From: Symsagittifera roscoffensis
Taxonomy: Eukaryota; Xenacoelomorpha; Acoela; Convolutidae
Length of the DNA: 64,000 nt
Direction of reading: 5' to 3'
Assembly: GCF_963678635.1 (NCBI RefSeq)
Contig: NC_087064.1
Coordinates: forward strand, 48,155,346-48,219,345
Shown here: in pieces, positions 24,201 through 34,368 of the stretch
Position numbering within the stretch: the first letter of the stretch is position 1
Layout of the letters: each line of letters starts with the position of its first letter
Made by a program: the position numbers and the translations under genes
Notes under the pieces: model-generated
Database searches by the model: none
The model's input: only the letters and a program-made list of their open reading frames with translations
What the model was told of the DNA's origin: nothing

Positions 24201-26512
24201 CAAATAATCGCAATAGAAGTTATTCAAACAACCGTAATCAGAATTACCCGAACAATCGATCAAGGAATAACTCATACAACAGATCAAATTATCACAGATC
24301 AAACGATAATTATCAAAACCGATCACGAAACAATTCACAAAATCGACATTCAAGTTATAATAATCTTTATAGAAATTATTCCCAATCACCACACAGAAAT
24401 AATAACCATTATAATAATTCTAACAATCGCCACAGAAGTAGTACACCTAAACATCAAAGACATATTAATCAAGTACAATCAAATCCAGAAACAACATCAG
24501 ACCCCCCAGGTATTGATGACACAGCAAATAACGAACTACAACTAAATCAAATAAACTGTGGATCATCAGATTCAGAAAGTGATACAGAAAACACTATCTC
24601 CATAAATATGATAGCAGTCGAAAATGACTACGAACCTATTATATTTGAACAACCTTTTTCATCACATATATATGAAAAGCAATTAGAACTCCTTCACAAT
24701 TATTATATTGAACCCATCTATACCACACAAACGGCACAAGAAACTAACGAAATCAACACTGTAAATAAATCCAATGAAAATGACAAAACAAAATGCTTGA
24801 ATACAAATCACATCTATCAAAATATACAAAAAGAACAACCCAAAGAAAAAATTTGGACAATACCATTTCTTTTAGAAAGTCCAAGAAACAAAGAATTTCA
24901 ACCACCAGATCTTGAAATTGATTTTTTAATTGATTCAGGAGCAGAATCAAACATAATAAACATTCCCACATGGAATGAGATAAAAACATTACACCCAAAA
25001 CTAACACCCCTTGCAACCTCCAGTAAACTAGCAACAGCACAAGGATCAACATTGGTAAACTATGGAAAAGTTCAATTATTTCTTCTCCCCAAAAGAACAA
25101 TAGAGCAAAATAAAATTTTAAATAAACCATTTAAACAAATATTTCATATCACTGATATTAAACACAATATCATTGGAATACCATATATCTCTAAATATAT
25201 ACCAACAATCAACATCTTGAATAGTAAAATACTAATCAAAGATAAGTACACAAAAACAAAAGACACATCCCTAACATTTTTTCAAAGATTAAATAAACAA
25301 CCACCATTCTTTTCAAAATTTTATCCAATATATAACCAACAAAGAAAACAACTGAAACCACTATCAGGAAACATATATAATTTTTCAATAAAACAAGTTC
25401 ACCAATATGATAAAAATCAAAATAAACAACAACTCTATATGTCAGACTTTGAATTCAAACCTATCCATAAGTTTTTCAAAATCACAATTTCATCCATAAA
25501 ATATTTGAAAAATTCGAATTCAGATAATATTTCGTTACATGTATACAACAATACACCGTATCAAGTAACACTACCTTTAGGACTTTTAGGATATTGCGAA
25601 ACCAACGCTACGATATCACCAATGCATGAAAAAGCATACCGCGTAAATAATATACTCCAATTATTAGATATTTGTCAATCCACAATTCTTAATGAAGAAT
25701 TATCCATAAATAATGTAATAAATAATGAAAAAAGAAATACAGATTATTTCACAAAAACCCCATATTTCAAACCTACATTCAACATAAATAACTATACAGA
25801 GGATCAACAGAAATTTTTAACAATGTTTAACTTCCAACATTCACAAATAACACAAGACGAATTTGATAAGTTTGATGCTGGCAAAATCAATTCATCACTA
25901 CATCTCCCGTTAAAACCTGACGCAGTTTTCAAAAAACAAAGAGCAAGTAAAGTACCAATTCATTTACACGATAAAGTCAACAGATTACTCGATATTTTAG
26001 AACAATACAAAATTATCTCACCGGTAAACAAAGAAGAACAACTAAAAGGTAACACAATTATCAACCCGGTTATCATCCTAGCAACAGGAGAATCATTAAA
26101 AATAGTTCTAGACGCTAGATATCTTAATTCACTAATAGACGAATCAAAATGCAATTGGCCTATTGAACCAATACAAGTTATTTTAACAAAAATCAACAGA
26201 AAATACTTTACAACCGCAGATATGAATAGTGCATACAATCAAATGCCACTAGATGAACAATCGCGACGCTTAACACAATTTGTTATTGGAAATCAACAAT
26301 ATGAATTCAACCGCCTATTCTATGGAATATCCATAGGACCAGCAGCATTTTCAGCTTTTATGAGTAAAATTTTTAGACCACTAATACTCAAGAAAAACGC
26401 AATCACCTATTTAGACGATGTTTTTATGCAATCACAGACAAAAGAAGAAATGCTTAAAGTTTTGGAACACTATCACAAAATACTTCAGAACGAAAATCAC
26501 ACTTCTTTTTAA
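21241..26512 (+). CDS. gag-pol: Gag-protease-RT polyprotein (giant element)
   Basis: A start at ATG 21241 opens a 62-codon frame. The long frame lies one base over, is open from 21359 and runs to TAA at 26510, so there is a +1 shift, by error or by design, at 21359-21429. Counting residues from 21365, the order is a Gln/Asn/Thr-rich N-terminus (1-560), a capsid-like domain (about 563-750; GTDPEYSVEGYL, then AAQKWF), a CCHC knuckle (from 803), an Asn/Arg/Ser-rich stretch (about 836-1040), a protease with DSGAES (1190) and RT with FTTADMNSAYNQ and the catalytic YLDD (1682). RT is cut short by an inserted segment at 26503-26553. The roles are particle core, maturation and reverse transcription in the cytoplasm. 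Confidence 0.85.
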
Positions 26513-26553
26513 CACGAGTTAAATTCTCAGGACACAATATAGAATAATCACAC
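26503..26553 (+). other. 51-bp in-frame insertion with stop in RT
   Basis: The word aatcacac occurs at 26495-26502 and 26546-26553, and the ~50 bp starting at 26494 recur at 26561. The pattern is a forward jump and a return at short homologies, typical of strand switching by a reverse transcriptase. The insertion keeps the frame but brings in TAA (26510-26512). Confidence 0.75.
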
Positions 26554-27892
26554 TACCGATAAATCACACTTCTTTTTAACACGAGTTAAATTCTCAGGAC
26601 ACAATATAGAAAGAAAAACAATCACTCCATTAAAATCACGCATTGATGCTATTCAGAAGCTTCAACCACCAACAAACAAAAAGAAAATCCAAGAATTCCT
26701 TGGAATGTTAAATTTTTTAAGCAAATACGTCTATAAAATGCAATTATACTTAAGACCATTCTATAATATACTTAGACAACAAAATAATTTTGAAAGGAAT
26801 ACAGAACATCAAACACGATTTGAAGAAATTAAAAAACTCCTAACTGAACAAATTTCGAATACAATTCCAGACCCAAATCAACCATTCTATGCAATGTGCG
26901 ATGCTTCAAATTTTGGCATCGGCGCAGCGTTATTACAATCACACAATGGTACAAACAAAATGAACCTTATATCAGCAAATTCTCGATTATTCACTCAAGC
27001 AGAGCTAAGACTCTCAACTCTAATGAGAGAATGTACAGCCATAATCTATACACTTACAGAATATGAATTTCTGATACTTGGATCAAAACATCCAACAGTT
27101 CTATTCACAGATCACAAACCAATCATTTTTCTCTTTACACAAAAATCCAATCCAAATCTCCGAGCTTACAGATTTCAATTAATTCTAATGAAATTTGCAA
27201 ACTTACATATAGTTTGGACAGCAGGAAAGAATCTTGCATTACCAGACACATTAAGTCGAAATACACCACCTGAATTACTTATACGTAAAACTACAGTTGA
27301 AATACCCAAAAATATAAAATTTTACCTTGCAGAAAACGAAACATCACCCCGACTAGAATGCAAATATGCAGTAAGAACTGACGTTGAACAATCACAGATA
27401 AATAATCTACAACACTTCCCACTTTATTTAGATTGCCAAAATAACCACTACGAAGTTGATCTACTTGGAACATCAACTTTCAAACCAATTCCATATTCAC
27501 AAGGGATAAAAAATAACACCCAAGAAAAAAGAGTAAAACAACACTCGCATAAAAAAGACCTTTTTCCGTTAATTGAAAAAGAAAATCTAACTGATGAAAT
27601 AAATTTATCAGGACCACAAACAAACGATTCAAAATACACAATAAATCAAGTTTTTGACCTCCACGACCCACTTGACACAATTCCTTTATCTAAATTGGAA
27701 ATTGAAAACATTTTTCTCCCTCCAACAGAAAAAATTACAATTAAAACCTTGAAACAATATCAAAATCTTGACCCAGTAATTAGACAACTAAAATCATGGC
27801 ACAAATATAAAACTAAACCAGTAAAAGCAGATACCACAATTTTAGGAAATAAAACACTCCTCCGATATTTCGAAAATTCAACAATACAATAA
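26554..27892 (+). CDS. pol: RT end and RNase H (giant element)
   Basis: This lies in the same frame as the gag-pro-RT frame, so it is its direct continuation past the insertion. The ATG at 26705 is internal and not a real start. First come the RT C-terminal blocks (FSGHNIE, then IQEFLGMLNFL). Then comes RNase H with the Asp of CDASNFGIGAALL, the Glu of LMRECTAIIYTL, the Asp of FTDHKPI and the Asp of LPDTLSR, all four expected catalytic residues. A Lys/Asn/Thr-rich linker leads toward integrase. The frame ends at TAA 27890-27892; integrase continues one base over. Confidence 0.85.
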
Positions 27893-29484
27893 TTGATGAA
27901 AACACAGACCTTCTAGAATACCAATTAAATGAATCGACAGTTCCCTGTCTCCCTTTAAGTATGATTCTTATAGCTTTTAACATTTCACATACACAAAACA
28001 TTAAAGGACACTCTGGATCAGAGAAAACATATTCAAATTTCATACAAAACTTTTATTTCCCAAATGCATCAATTTGGATAAAAGTACTATGCAATGATTG
28101 CATAGTATGTCAACTAAATAAACCTTACCCAAATCAAAAACAAATAGCACAAAGACAAGATTTTAAAGGACAAAGTTTGTACTTTAACCACCGTATTTCT
28201 TTTGATACAAAAGGACCAATTTCACCATCATCCGAAGGAAACTCCTACATTATGGTAATTGTTGACGCATTTACACATTATATAACACTTAACCCAGTAC
28301 CACATTGTAACGCTTATTACGCTTACACAACACTTTATGAACACTGGATAGCCAAATTCGGACTACCAGAAATTTTAGTTACAGACAACGGTACGGAATT
28401 CATAAATAATGAAATCATCACATTATGTCATTTATATAACATCAAACACAAACCACGTACATCTCACGCACCTTGGACAAATGGCTTAGTCGATGGTATG
28501 AACCGTTCACTACAAGAATATCTTAGATGTATCATCAATGGAAATGATACAAGATACACCGAATGGTCAGCAGATGTAAAACTATTTCCCTTGGCATATA
28601 ATTCACAAATCACGACAACTCTAGGAATGTCACCATATAAAATGGTTTTTAATCAAAAGCCACGCAAACCAATTATGTTTACAGCAAACTCTCATAAAAA
28701 TGCACAAAGTCATTGTCAACCGAATAAAGACTCAATTTGTTATAACCTACCTTTACACACACATGATGAAGATCATTTTCATCACCCACAAATTCTTAAA
28801 TTAGCCTCCGGTACACATACCGAATGGATTTTAAACAGAGATAAAAAACACAATGAAATTTACCAAAAAGTAACAAAAAAGTTGTTACAAAGGCAAAACA
28901 TTAATGAACAAATAAATTCACGCTTTACACCAGCCTCCGAAGTAAAAAATGGAACATTTGTTTTAATACCCAATTTTAACACTCAAAAAGGAATTTGTGA
29001 AAAATTACAACCCCTTCGTAAAGGACCATACCAAATAATTGCCAAACCCACTGATGTCACTAATAAAATCACCGACTCAGACCAAAAAGAAATTGTTCAA
29101 CATCGAAACAACCTATTACCTTATTACCCAAAAGAATACGCACTACGCGAATTAACTCAATTATATTCTTTCACAGGTTTAAAAGTTATTCAAAATAACC
29201 CACATACAGAAAATGAAACAAAAGACCAACATGACATTCATCCCGAAAACCAAAATAAAAAATCAACTACAATAAAACACAATACAAAAAAGTTAGAAAA
29301 AAATATTCCCCAAAAAGAAAGAAAAAATAGAAAAATGACAGAAAAAATTATACCCCAAGAACAAATCGACAAATCAAAACATAAAGAGTCATCACGACTT
29401 AGAAATCAACCACGCAAAAACTATAAAACATTCATCCCACAATCTAAAATATTAAAGAAAGTTGAATTTCAAAAACAACTTTAA
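27886..29484 (+). CDS. pol: Integrase (giant element), catalytic Glu replaced
   Basis: The frame is shifted one base from RNase H and overlaps it; the ATG at 27961 is internal to the zinc-binding domain. HHCC residues: HTQNIKGH and CNDCIVC. The DDE core has Asp 82 (SFDTKGPI, counted from 27961), Asp 142 (VTDNGTEF) and, exactly 35 residues later, Asp 178 in NGLVDGMNRSL where the family has Glu (codon GAT at 28492). The C-terminus is a Lys/Asn-rich tail of about 120 residues. Known role: joining the DNA copy to host DNA. Asp for Glu usually cripples DDE integrases, so this copy's enzyme is probably weak or dead. Confidence 0.85.
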   Translation, partial: TIIDENTDLLEYQLNESTVPCLPLSMILIAFNISHTQNIKGHSGSEKTYSNFIQNFYFPNASIWIKVLCNDCIVCQLNKPYPNQKQIAQRQDFKGQSLYFNHRISFDTKGPISPSSEGNSYIMVIVDAFTHYITLNPVPHCNAYYAYTTLYEHWIAKFGLPEILVTDNGTEFINNEIITLCHLYNIKHKPRTSHAPWTNGLVDGMNRSLQEYLRCIINGNDTRYTEWSADVKLFPLAYNSQITTTLGMSPYKMVFNQKPRKPIMFTANSHKNAQSHCQPNKDSICYNLPLHTHDEDHFHHPQILKLASGTHTEWILNRDKKHNEIYQKVTKKLLQRQNINEQINSRFTPASEVKNGTFVLIPNFNTQKGICEKLQPLRKGPYQIIAKPTDVTNKITDSDQKEIVQHRNNLLPYYPKEYALRELTQLYSFTGLKVIQNNPHTENETKDQHDIHPENQNKKSTTIKHNTKKLEKNIPQKERKNRKMTEKIIPQEQIDKSKHKESSRLRNQPRKNYKTFIPQSKILKKVEFQKQL

Positions 29485-30080
29485 TTTTACAATTAATAAT
29501 CTTTGCACCTCTGAAATATTTCCAAATTTCATTTTTCAAAATAACATGCTGACAGACACGCAACGATTCTAGTTCAAAATTAGCCAATAGGATTCATCCA
29601 ATCCGTCACCTTCTATAACTCTAACACAAACCAACTAGACAGAAAGATATTGAACTCCAGGCATATCTATAACTATAACTTTGCGACCTCCAGTTCAAAA
29701 ATAAGCAAACCATTCCAAACTTGACAACTAAAATAAATATCACCATAATATCATAACCCTCCCTTATCTAATAACCCAAAAATCAACAATATTTCCCCAA
29801 CTCAGACCTCAAATACCCCCCAAACAAATATGTTAAATTAGCCTAAAGTAAAAGAACGACCAATTTAATTAGCCTAAAGTATCAAAAACTCAAAAATACC
29901 CCAGATCATTTGACAAATAAAAATAAAGAAAAAGAAGACCTCCCGATCACCATAAAATTTGCCCCCAACAATTTTTCACAAAGCTCAACCCACTCGTCAA
30001 AAAACCAATAAATAATTCGACCACACTTGAAATTTGCCTCAAACAACAAAAAAATATTCGATCGAGAAGCCATTTCTTAA
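29485..30080 (+). other. Non-coding spacer after integrase
   Basis: About 600 bp, A/C-rich, with no open frame. The word aattagcctaaagta appears twice (about 29836 and 29866). A splice acceptor for an env message might be expected here; none can be chosen with confidence. Confidence 0.5.
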
Positions 30081-30311
30081 ATGCTCTTCTCTCGACCAGT
30101 CAACATAATTCTTAACATTCTCATAAACTTTTTAACGATATTTAAACTTTTAATCATATTTCTTTTTGATACCTTTGAATCTTTTGTAATAATCTTAATC
30201 ATTTTTTGCAATATTTTTTTAATTTTCAATTCCATATTTGAACTATACCTCCAACTTTCGAAAGCTATTGATTATATCCACAGGTACGATTCACAAAACT
30301 TATCTAAATGA
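30081..30311 (+). CDS. sm1: small two-helix membrane protein
   Basis: 76 codons, ATG to TGA. Two hydrophobic helices are predicted by eye at about residues 7-30 and 36-58, rich in Ile, Leu and Phe, followed by a short polar tail (DYIHRYDSQNLSK). There is no cleavable signal and no known family. Its stop overlaps the start of sm2 in ATGA, an arrangement used by some viruses for termination-reinitiation. A viroporin-like or envelope-associated role is possible but is inference. It sits between pol and env, where complex retroviruses keep accessory genes. Confidence 0.5.
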   Translation: MLFSRPVNIILNILINFLTIFKLLIIFLFDTFESFVIILIIFCNIFLIFNSIFELYLQLSKAIDYIHRYDSQNLSK

Positions 30312-30496
30312 TACGAACCATTTTTAGTAGAACAGATATTTTTTTACTATTTGTAATTTTTATAACATTTCTATCATCCCTCATCTTGACAATATGCAAA
30401 TGTATAAAGAAAGCAATCATCACATTCGCCCTAGCAACAATTCTCCTAATTCTTTTTCTAGAAGAGTACTACAATAAACATAAATTTTTTCACTAA
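30308..30496 (+). CDS. sm2: second small membrane protein
   Basis: 62 codons beginning inside the last codons of sm1 (shared ATGA at 30308-30311). Two hydrophobic helices lie at about residues 11-30 and 35-52 with a short basic loop (KCIKK) between, and the tail is charged (EEYYNKHK). The helix-loop-helix plan matches sm1 without clear sequence identity. No known family. The overlap suggests that both are translated from one message. If they are chance frames in an A/T-rich spacer, other copies of the element will not keep them. Confidence 0.45.
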   Translation: MIRTIFSRTDIFLLFVIFITFLSSLILTICKCIKKAIITFALATILLILFLEEYYNKHKFFH

Positions 30497-30516
30497 AATA
30501 AATAGATCAAAAACCA

Positions 30517-31638
30517 TCAAAAATTGCTAACCAACAATCACACAGTCAGTCTTCACCGACATCATCCCAAGAAAACCCAACACCACCTACAACTACCCAA
30601 AACCCCCAAACATCTAAACGAATTTCTCTCCAAGATAACCCCTATACCTTTGAAGAACGACACGCTCGCTTATTGAACCACTAGAACCAGTTCAACGACA
30701 AGCACCTCTAAGTGAACCAACATATAACTTATACCCAACACTACCACAAGAATTAAGTAGAATACAAAATCTTAGTCAAAATCAAAATACAGTTGAAATA
30801 AATAGACAAATTATACATCCTCGACGAAACAGACATTTTCAAACCCCCCGAGTTCATTTTGATATACCCAAATCCCCATCAAAAAGTACTCCGGAAAACC
30901 CCATTGGTATATTACCAGAAACCCCTACGCTTCTTTCACAACGTAGCACCTCAAGCCTACCCTCAGATTACTTAGGTTCAACACCAACATCTGAACAAAT
31001 ACGTGAAAATCCCTTTAACCCCCCAAACCAAACATCACGACTACCATATTGGACAACACAATCATTCACACAAGGTGAACCAAATTTAATCAATGATCCA
31101 ATAGATATTTCTACGGATACAACAACATCCTCATCACTACCAGAAACATTATCACTACCATCAACACCATCAATAAGCCAGATTTCACCAACGCCTTTTA
31201 ACTCAAATTTCTCAAATAACCTCGACGCTAGATATCGAAGAACAATCATCAACAAATATTCCTTTAAGACTAGACTGGAATACATTCACAGCACCTCCAC
31301 CATTATTTGGACAACACCCAGAAAGTAACCGACTCCACAACTGGGCACTCAATAGTCTACAATATAGACAAGACATCCACGAAGACATTCGTGATCATAA
31401 CATCCAAATACCCCAACAAAATAGTCTACAATTAAATTTTGAAATCACGGTTAAACTAAACAACATTGCTCAACATCCCTACCCATTAAACCCACCAAAT
31501 ATAACAGCTCAATCACTACCACCACCATTTATAACAACTGAAGTAATATACAAATACGACAGATATACCAAAAAGACAATTGGTTACATCACATTTTATA
31601 ACCCATACTCAGGATTATCATACACATGTATATTCTAA
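30517..31638 (+). pseudogene. Broken Pro/Ser/Thr-rich ORF before env
   Basis: Three consecutive open stretches lie in alternating frames: about 30517-30684 (ends TAG), about 30650-31328 (ends TAA) and about 31210-31638 (ends TAA). I see no ATG near the beginning. The first two are rich in Pro, Ser, Thr and Gln. The last looks globular, with DWNTFTAPPPLFGQ and YDRYTKKTIGYITFYNPYSG. The end overlaps the env ATG by 13 bases, as expected of a real compact gene. It looks like one protein of roughly 350 residues broken by two frameshifts. No known family. Its plan (Pro/Ser-rich half, then globular half) resembles orfX, with no sequence match that I can show. Confidence 0.5.
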
Positions 31639-34243
31639 AAATATTAATTTTTCTCCAACTCCTTTTTCTAGTAATCTCCAACCAGAACATAAATCCTTCC
31701 CCCCGCACAGGACCCCAAGATTTATTAGTAACACATTACGATTGTGAAGAAAATGAACAAAAAACACTACACAAATATGCAATAAATCAAGTATCACAAT
31801 GCGAAACAGAACCACAAGCTAGAGAAACTACAAATGTAATAGCGACACTTTATTCAAAAGCCCGAGCAACAACAGTTATAGGATATAAATTCACAGCAAC
31901 ATTTTCTGAAAAGAAAGTACATTGTTCACAAGTCTCAAATGGAAATAAAAACCGACTTGACCACGAATCATTCTACCAGAGTAATATCGAACGACTTTTA
32001 CATCTCAATCCCGAAGATTGTAAAAACGAGTTACTCAGACTAAATATCACAAGAAATAAAAACACAGATGGAAAGTTAGTATATTTCCAAGTTTTTGCAG
32101 ATTCTGTGAATCAAGCAGAACTTGAAAGATATCAAGGACATATAAAACTAGATGAAAAATACCCATACAACGGCGCACACGGAAGATTAACTTATGACAT
32201 ACACGATAAACACTGGATACCACACATTGGTATAAATAACCCATCAAACTGCAAAGCAGACACAAAAAATAAAGGATATCAAGAAATAATATTTTTCGAT
32301 TGGAAAATACAACTCGAAAAAATACAACTCACACGCGATTTATCTGACAACACAATGATCTATCAAGGAATTAGATTACCTTGTAAAAACGATCAAGGCT
32401 ATTGTGACCCTACAACACGAACACAAGCAACAATTGTTTGGTTCCCCGAAGACACATGTACAACATTTCAAGTAGCAAAAATACACGCTCGAATGATAAA
32501 ATTTCACGAAAAATATTTTATACAACCAATTCTATATGAACAAGTAAATCCATCACGAAAACAAAGTTCTAATTTTAGAAACATTCACAATATAGAAAAT
32601 AAATTGACACGTTTTCAAATATATCAAGAAACAGAACTTGCATGTAAATACAGAAACCCACTTCACAAAACACAATACTCCGAAATTTTATTTGAATACG
32701 AAAAAGGATTCGACATGACCACTGGAAAACTAAAAATCGACCCATACGCCACAAGTCATCCTATAAACGAAGGAACATCATATATACCAGTTAATTTTCA
32801 AAAAAGTAAAGGTCAACCTGGTGGACATCTAAAGCCCCATGACACTTGAAGCAAACGTTTACAAGAACTATCACTAATGAATAGTACATATTTCGGTAAT
32901 ATCCACTATGATATTCACTTAGATATGAAATTAGACTACACAATTAGCCGAATTTTTCAAGAAATGTCACTCTCTGAATTAGAAACACTTCACCAACTAT
33001 GCGAATTAGAAAGAACACAAATCTTACAATCACTAGCACTAGCAGTACTAAAAATACCCTACGCAGGATATTTACAATCAGGAAATAGATCAAATTTTTT
33101 AGACTACGAAGGAAACATTTTATGGTTTTATACCTGTACCAAAAAAGTATCACCACTATATGTTTTTGAAGATAAACGATGCTATAAAAGAATCCCTATC
33201 TTTTATAAGAATAAAGTACATTTTGTTGACACACTTTCAAGACGAACCTATTTCTGGGATACCGCAGTTCCATGCGGATCAGAAAATAGCCACAATGTAG
33301 TACAACTGAACCCTGATGAAGATAAATATTACCTTCTTAACCCATACCCCACATTAATGCAATCACTCAAAAAATTTTCACCAGAAAGCATTAGAGCTAT
33401 TGCTCGAAACCCAAATATCGACTTACAATCAATTGGAATATATTCAAAATCCGATATCCAACATCACATTAGAACACAACAATTCCAAGAATTATTAACA
33501 CAAATGGACACTATACAAAGACAATCAATTGACCAAAAGTTACGCAAACTTGCCGAAACCGCAGGATTTGCAGATATTTATACACAAGATTATAGCGGAT
33601 ATTTTAAAGACATTAAAGACTATATATATCTAAACGGTGAAAAATACCGACCACAAGATATCTCACCTATAAATATTTTTAGCTTTGTTACACTAAAAAT
33701 TAAATTCCTGATTTTTTAGGATGGCCCTATTACATCTTAGAAAAGTTGACAATTCTATACGCAATGTTTAACTTTATAGGATTTCTTTTTTCACTTTTAA
33801 AAGGAATCTATAACACATGTGCTATACATACACAAGTCAATAGACAAGCAAGTGTAGCACGCATACTAATTGCAGGATTCTTCGGAATTTTTTCATCATC
33901 AATAAACAAAATTCTTTTAGACGCACAAATAAAAGAATTCAACACAAAAATAGCAACAAGACAGAACACATACGACGAAGAACATAACAATGTAGAAATA
34001 ACGCCTACAGCACCACAGTTACCACCCCTACCACATAACCATCCATTATCCCTAGTCCCACGAAATTTTCGAAATTTAGCAATAACACATAATCCAAATT
34101 TCAGACCAACCATATCACAAAGTCCCATTCAACATGTAATGACACATCATTCACAAGATGAAAATACATATGAACAAATTATAGAACAACCCCATACCAC
34201 CGCTTTTCAGTCTCAAAATAATAATTTTTTTAGCCCACGATGA
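31626..34243 (+). pseudogene. env: Env, gB-like (chuvirus-type) glycoprotein, broken
   Basis: Env would carry the particle across cell membranes. The first part (31626-32849, 407 codons) begins with a signal-peptide-like hydrophobic start, then THYDC, a Cys about 20 residues later, HCSQ and PEDC. The second part (32877-33719, same frame) has LCELERTQILQSLALA, a Cys-rich block and RCYKRIPIFYKNK. The third (33746-34243, one base over) holds the membrane anchor (FNFIGFLFSLLKGIY) and a Pro/His-rich tail. The spacing of these Cys motifs and LCExER recalls the chuvirus/gB-like envelope family found in some arthropod and nematode LTR elements; this is from memory. Breaks: TGA at 32847-32849, and a shift at the T6 run near 33713. 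Confidence 0.75.
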
Positions 34244-34368
34244 GCTGACAACTTGGATCCCTACACCGCTCAAATTCCCACCCAACCAACCTCAATACTC
34301 CAATTACAATAATTCCACTTTTTGCTTTCCCGCCACCCGATTTCCCAACCATTAATATAACATCAGGC

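Noticed and set aside
24123-25130. Minus-strand frames opposite gag-pol
   Set aside because: Phe/Leu/Val/Tyr-rich shadows produced by the A-rich plus strand.
33705-33722. T6A run in env that resembles a retroviral -1 slippery site
   Set aside because: The zero frame reads ATT TTT TAG, so the register for a canonical heptamer is wrong. A one-base length change in the T run explains the frame change more simply.
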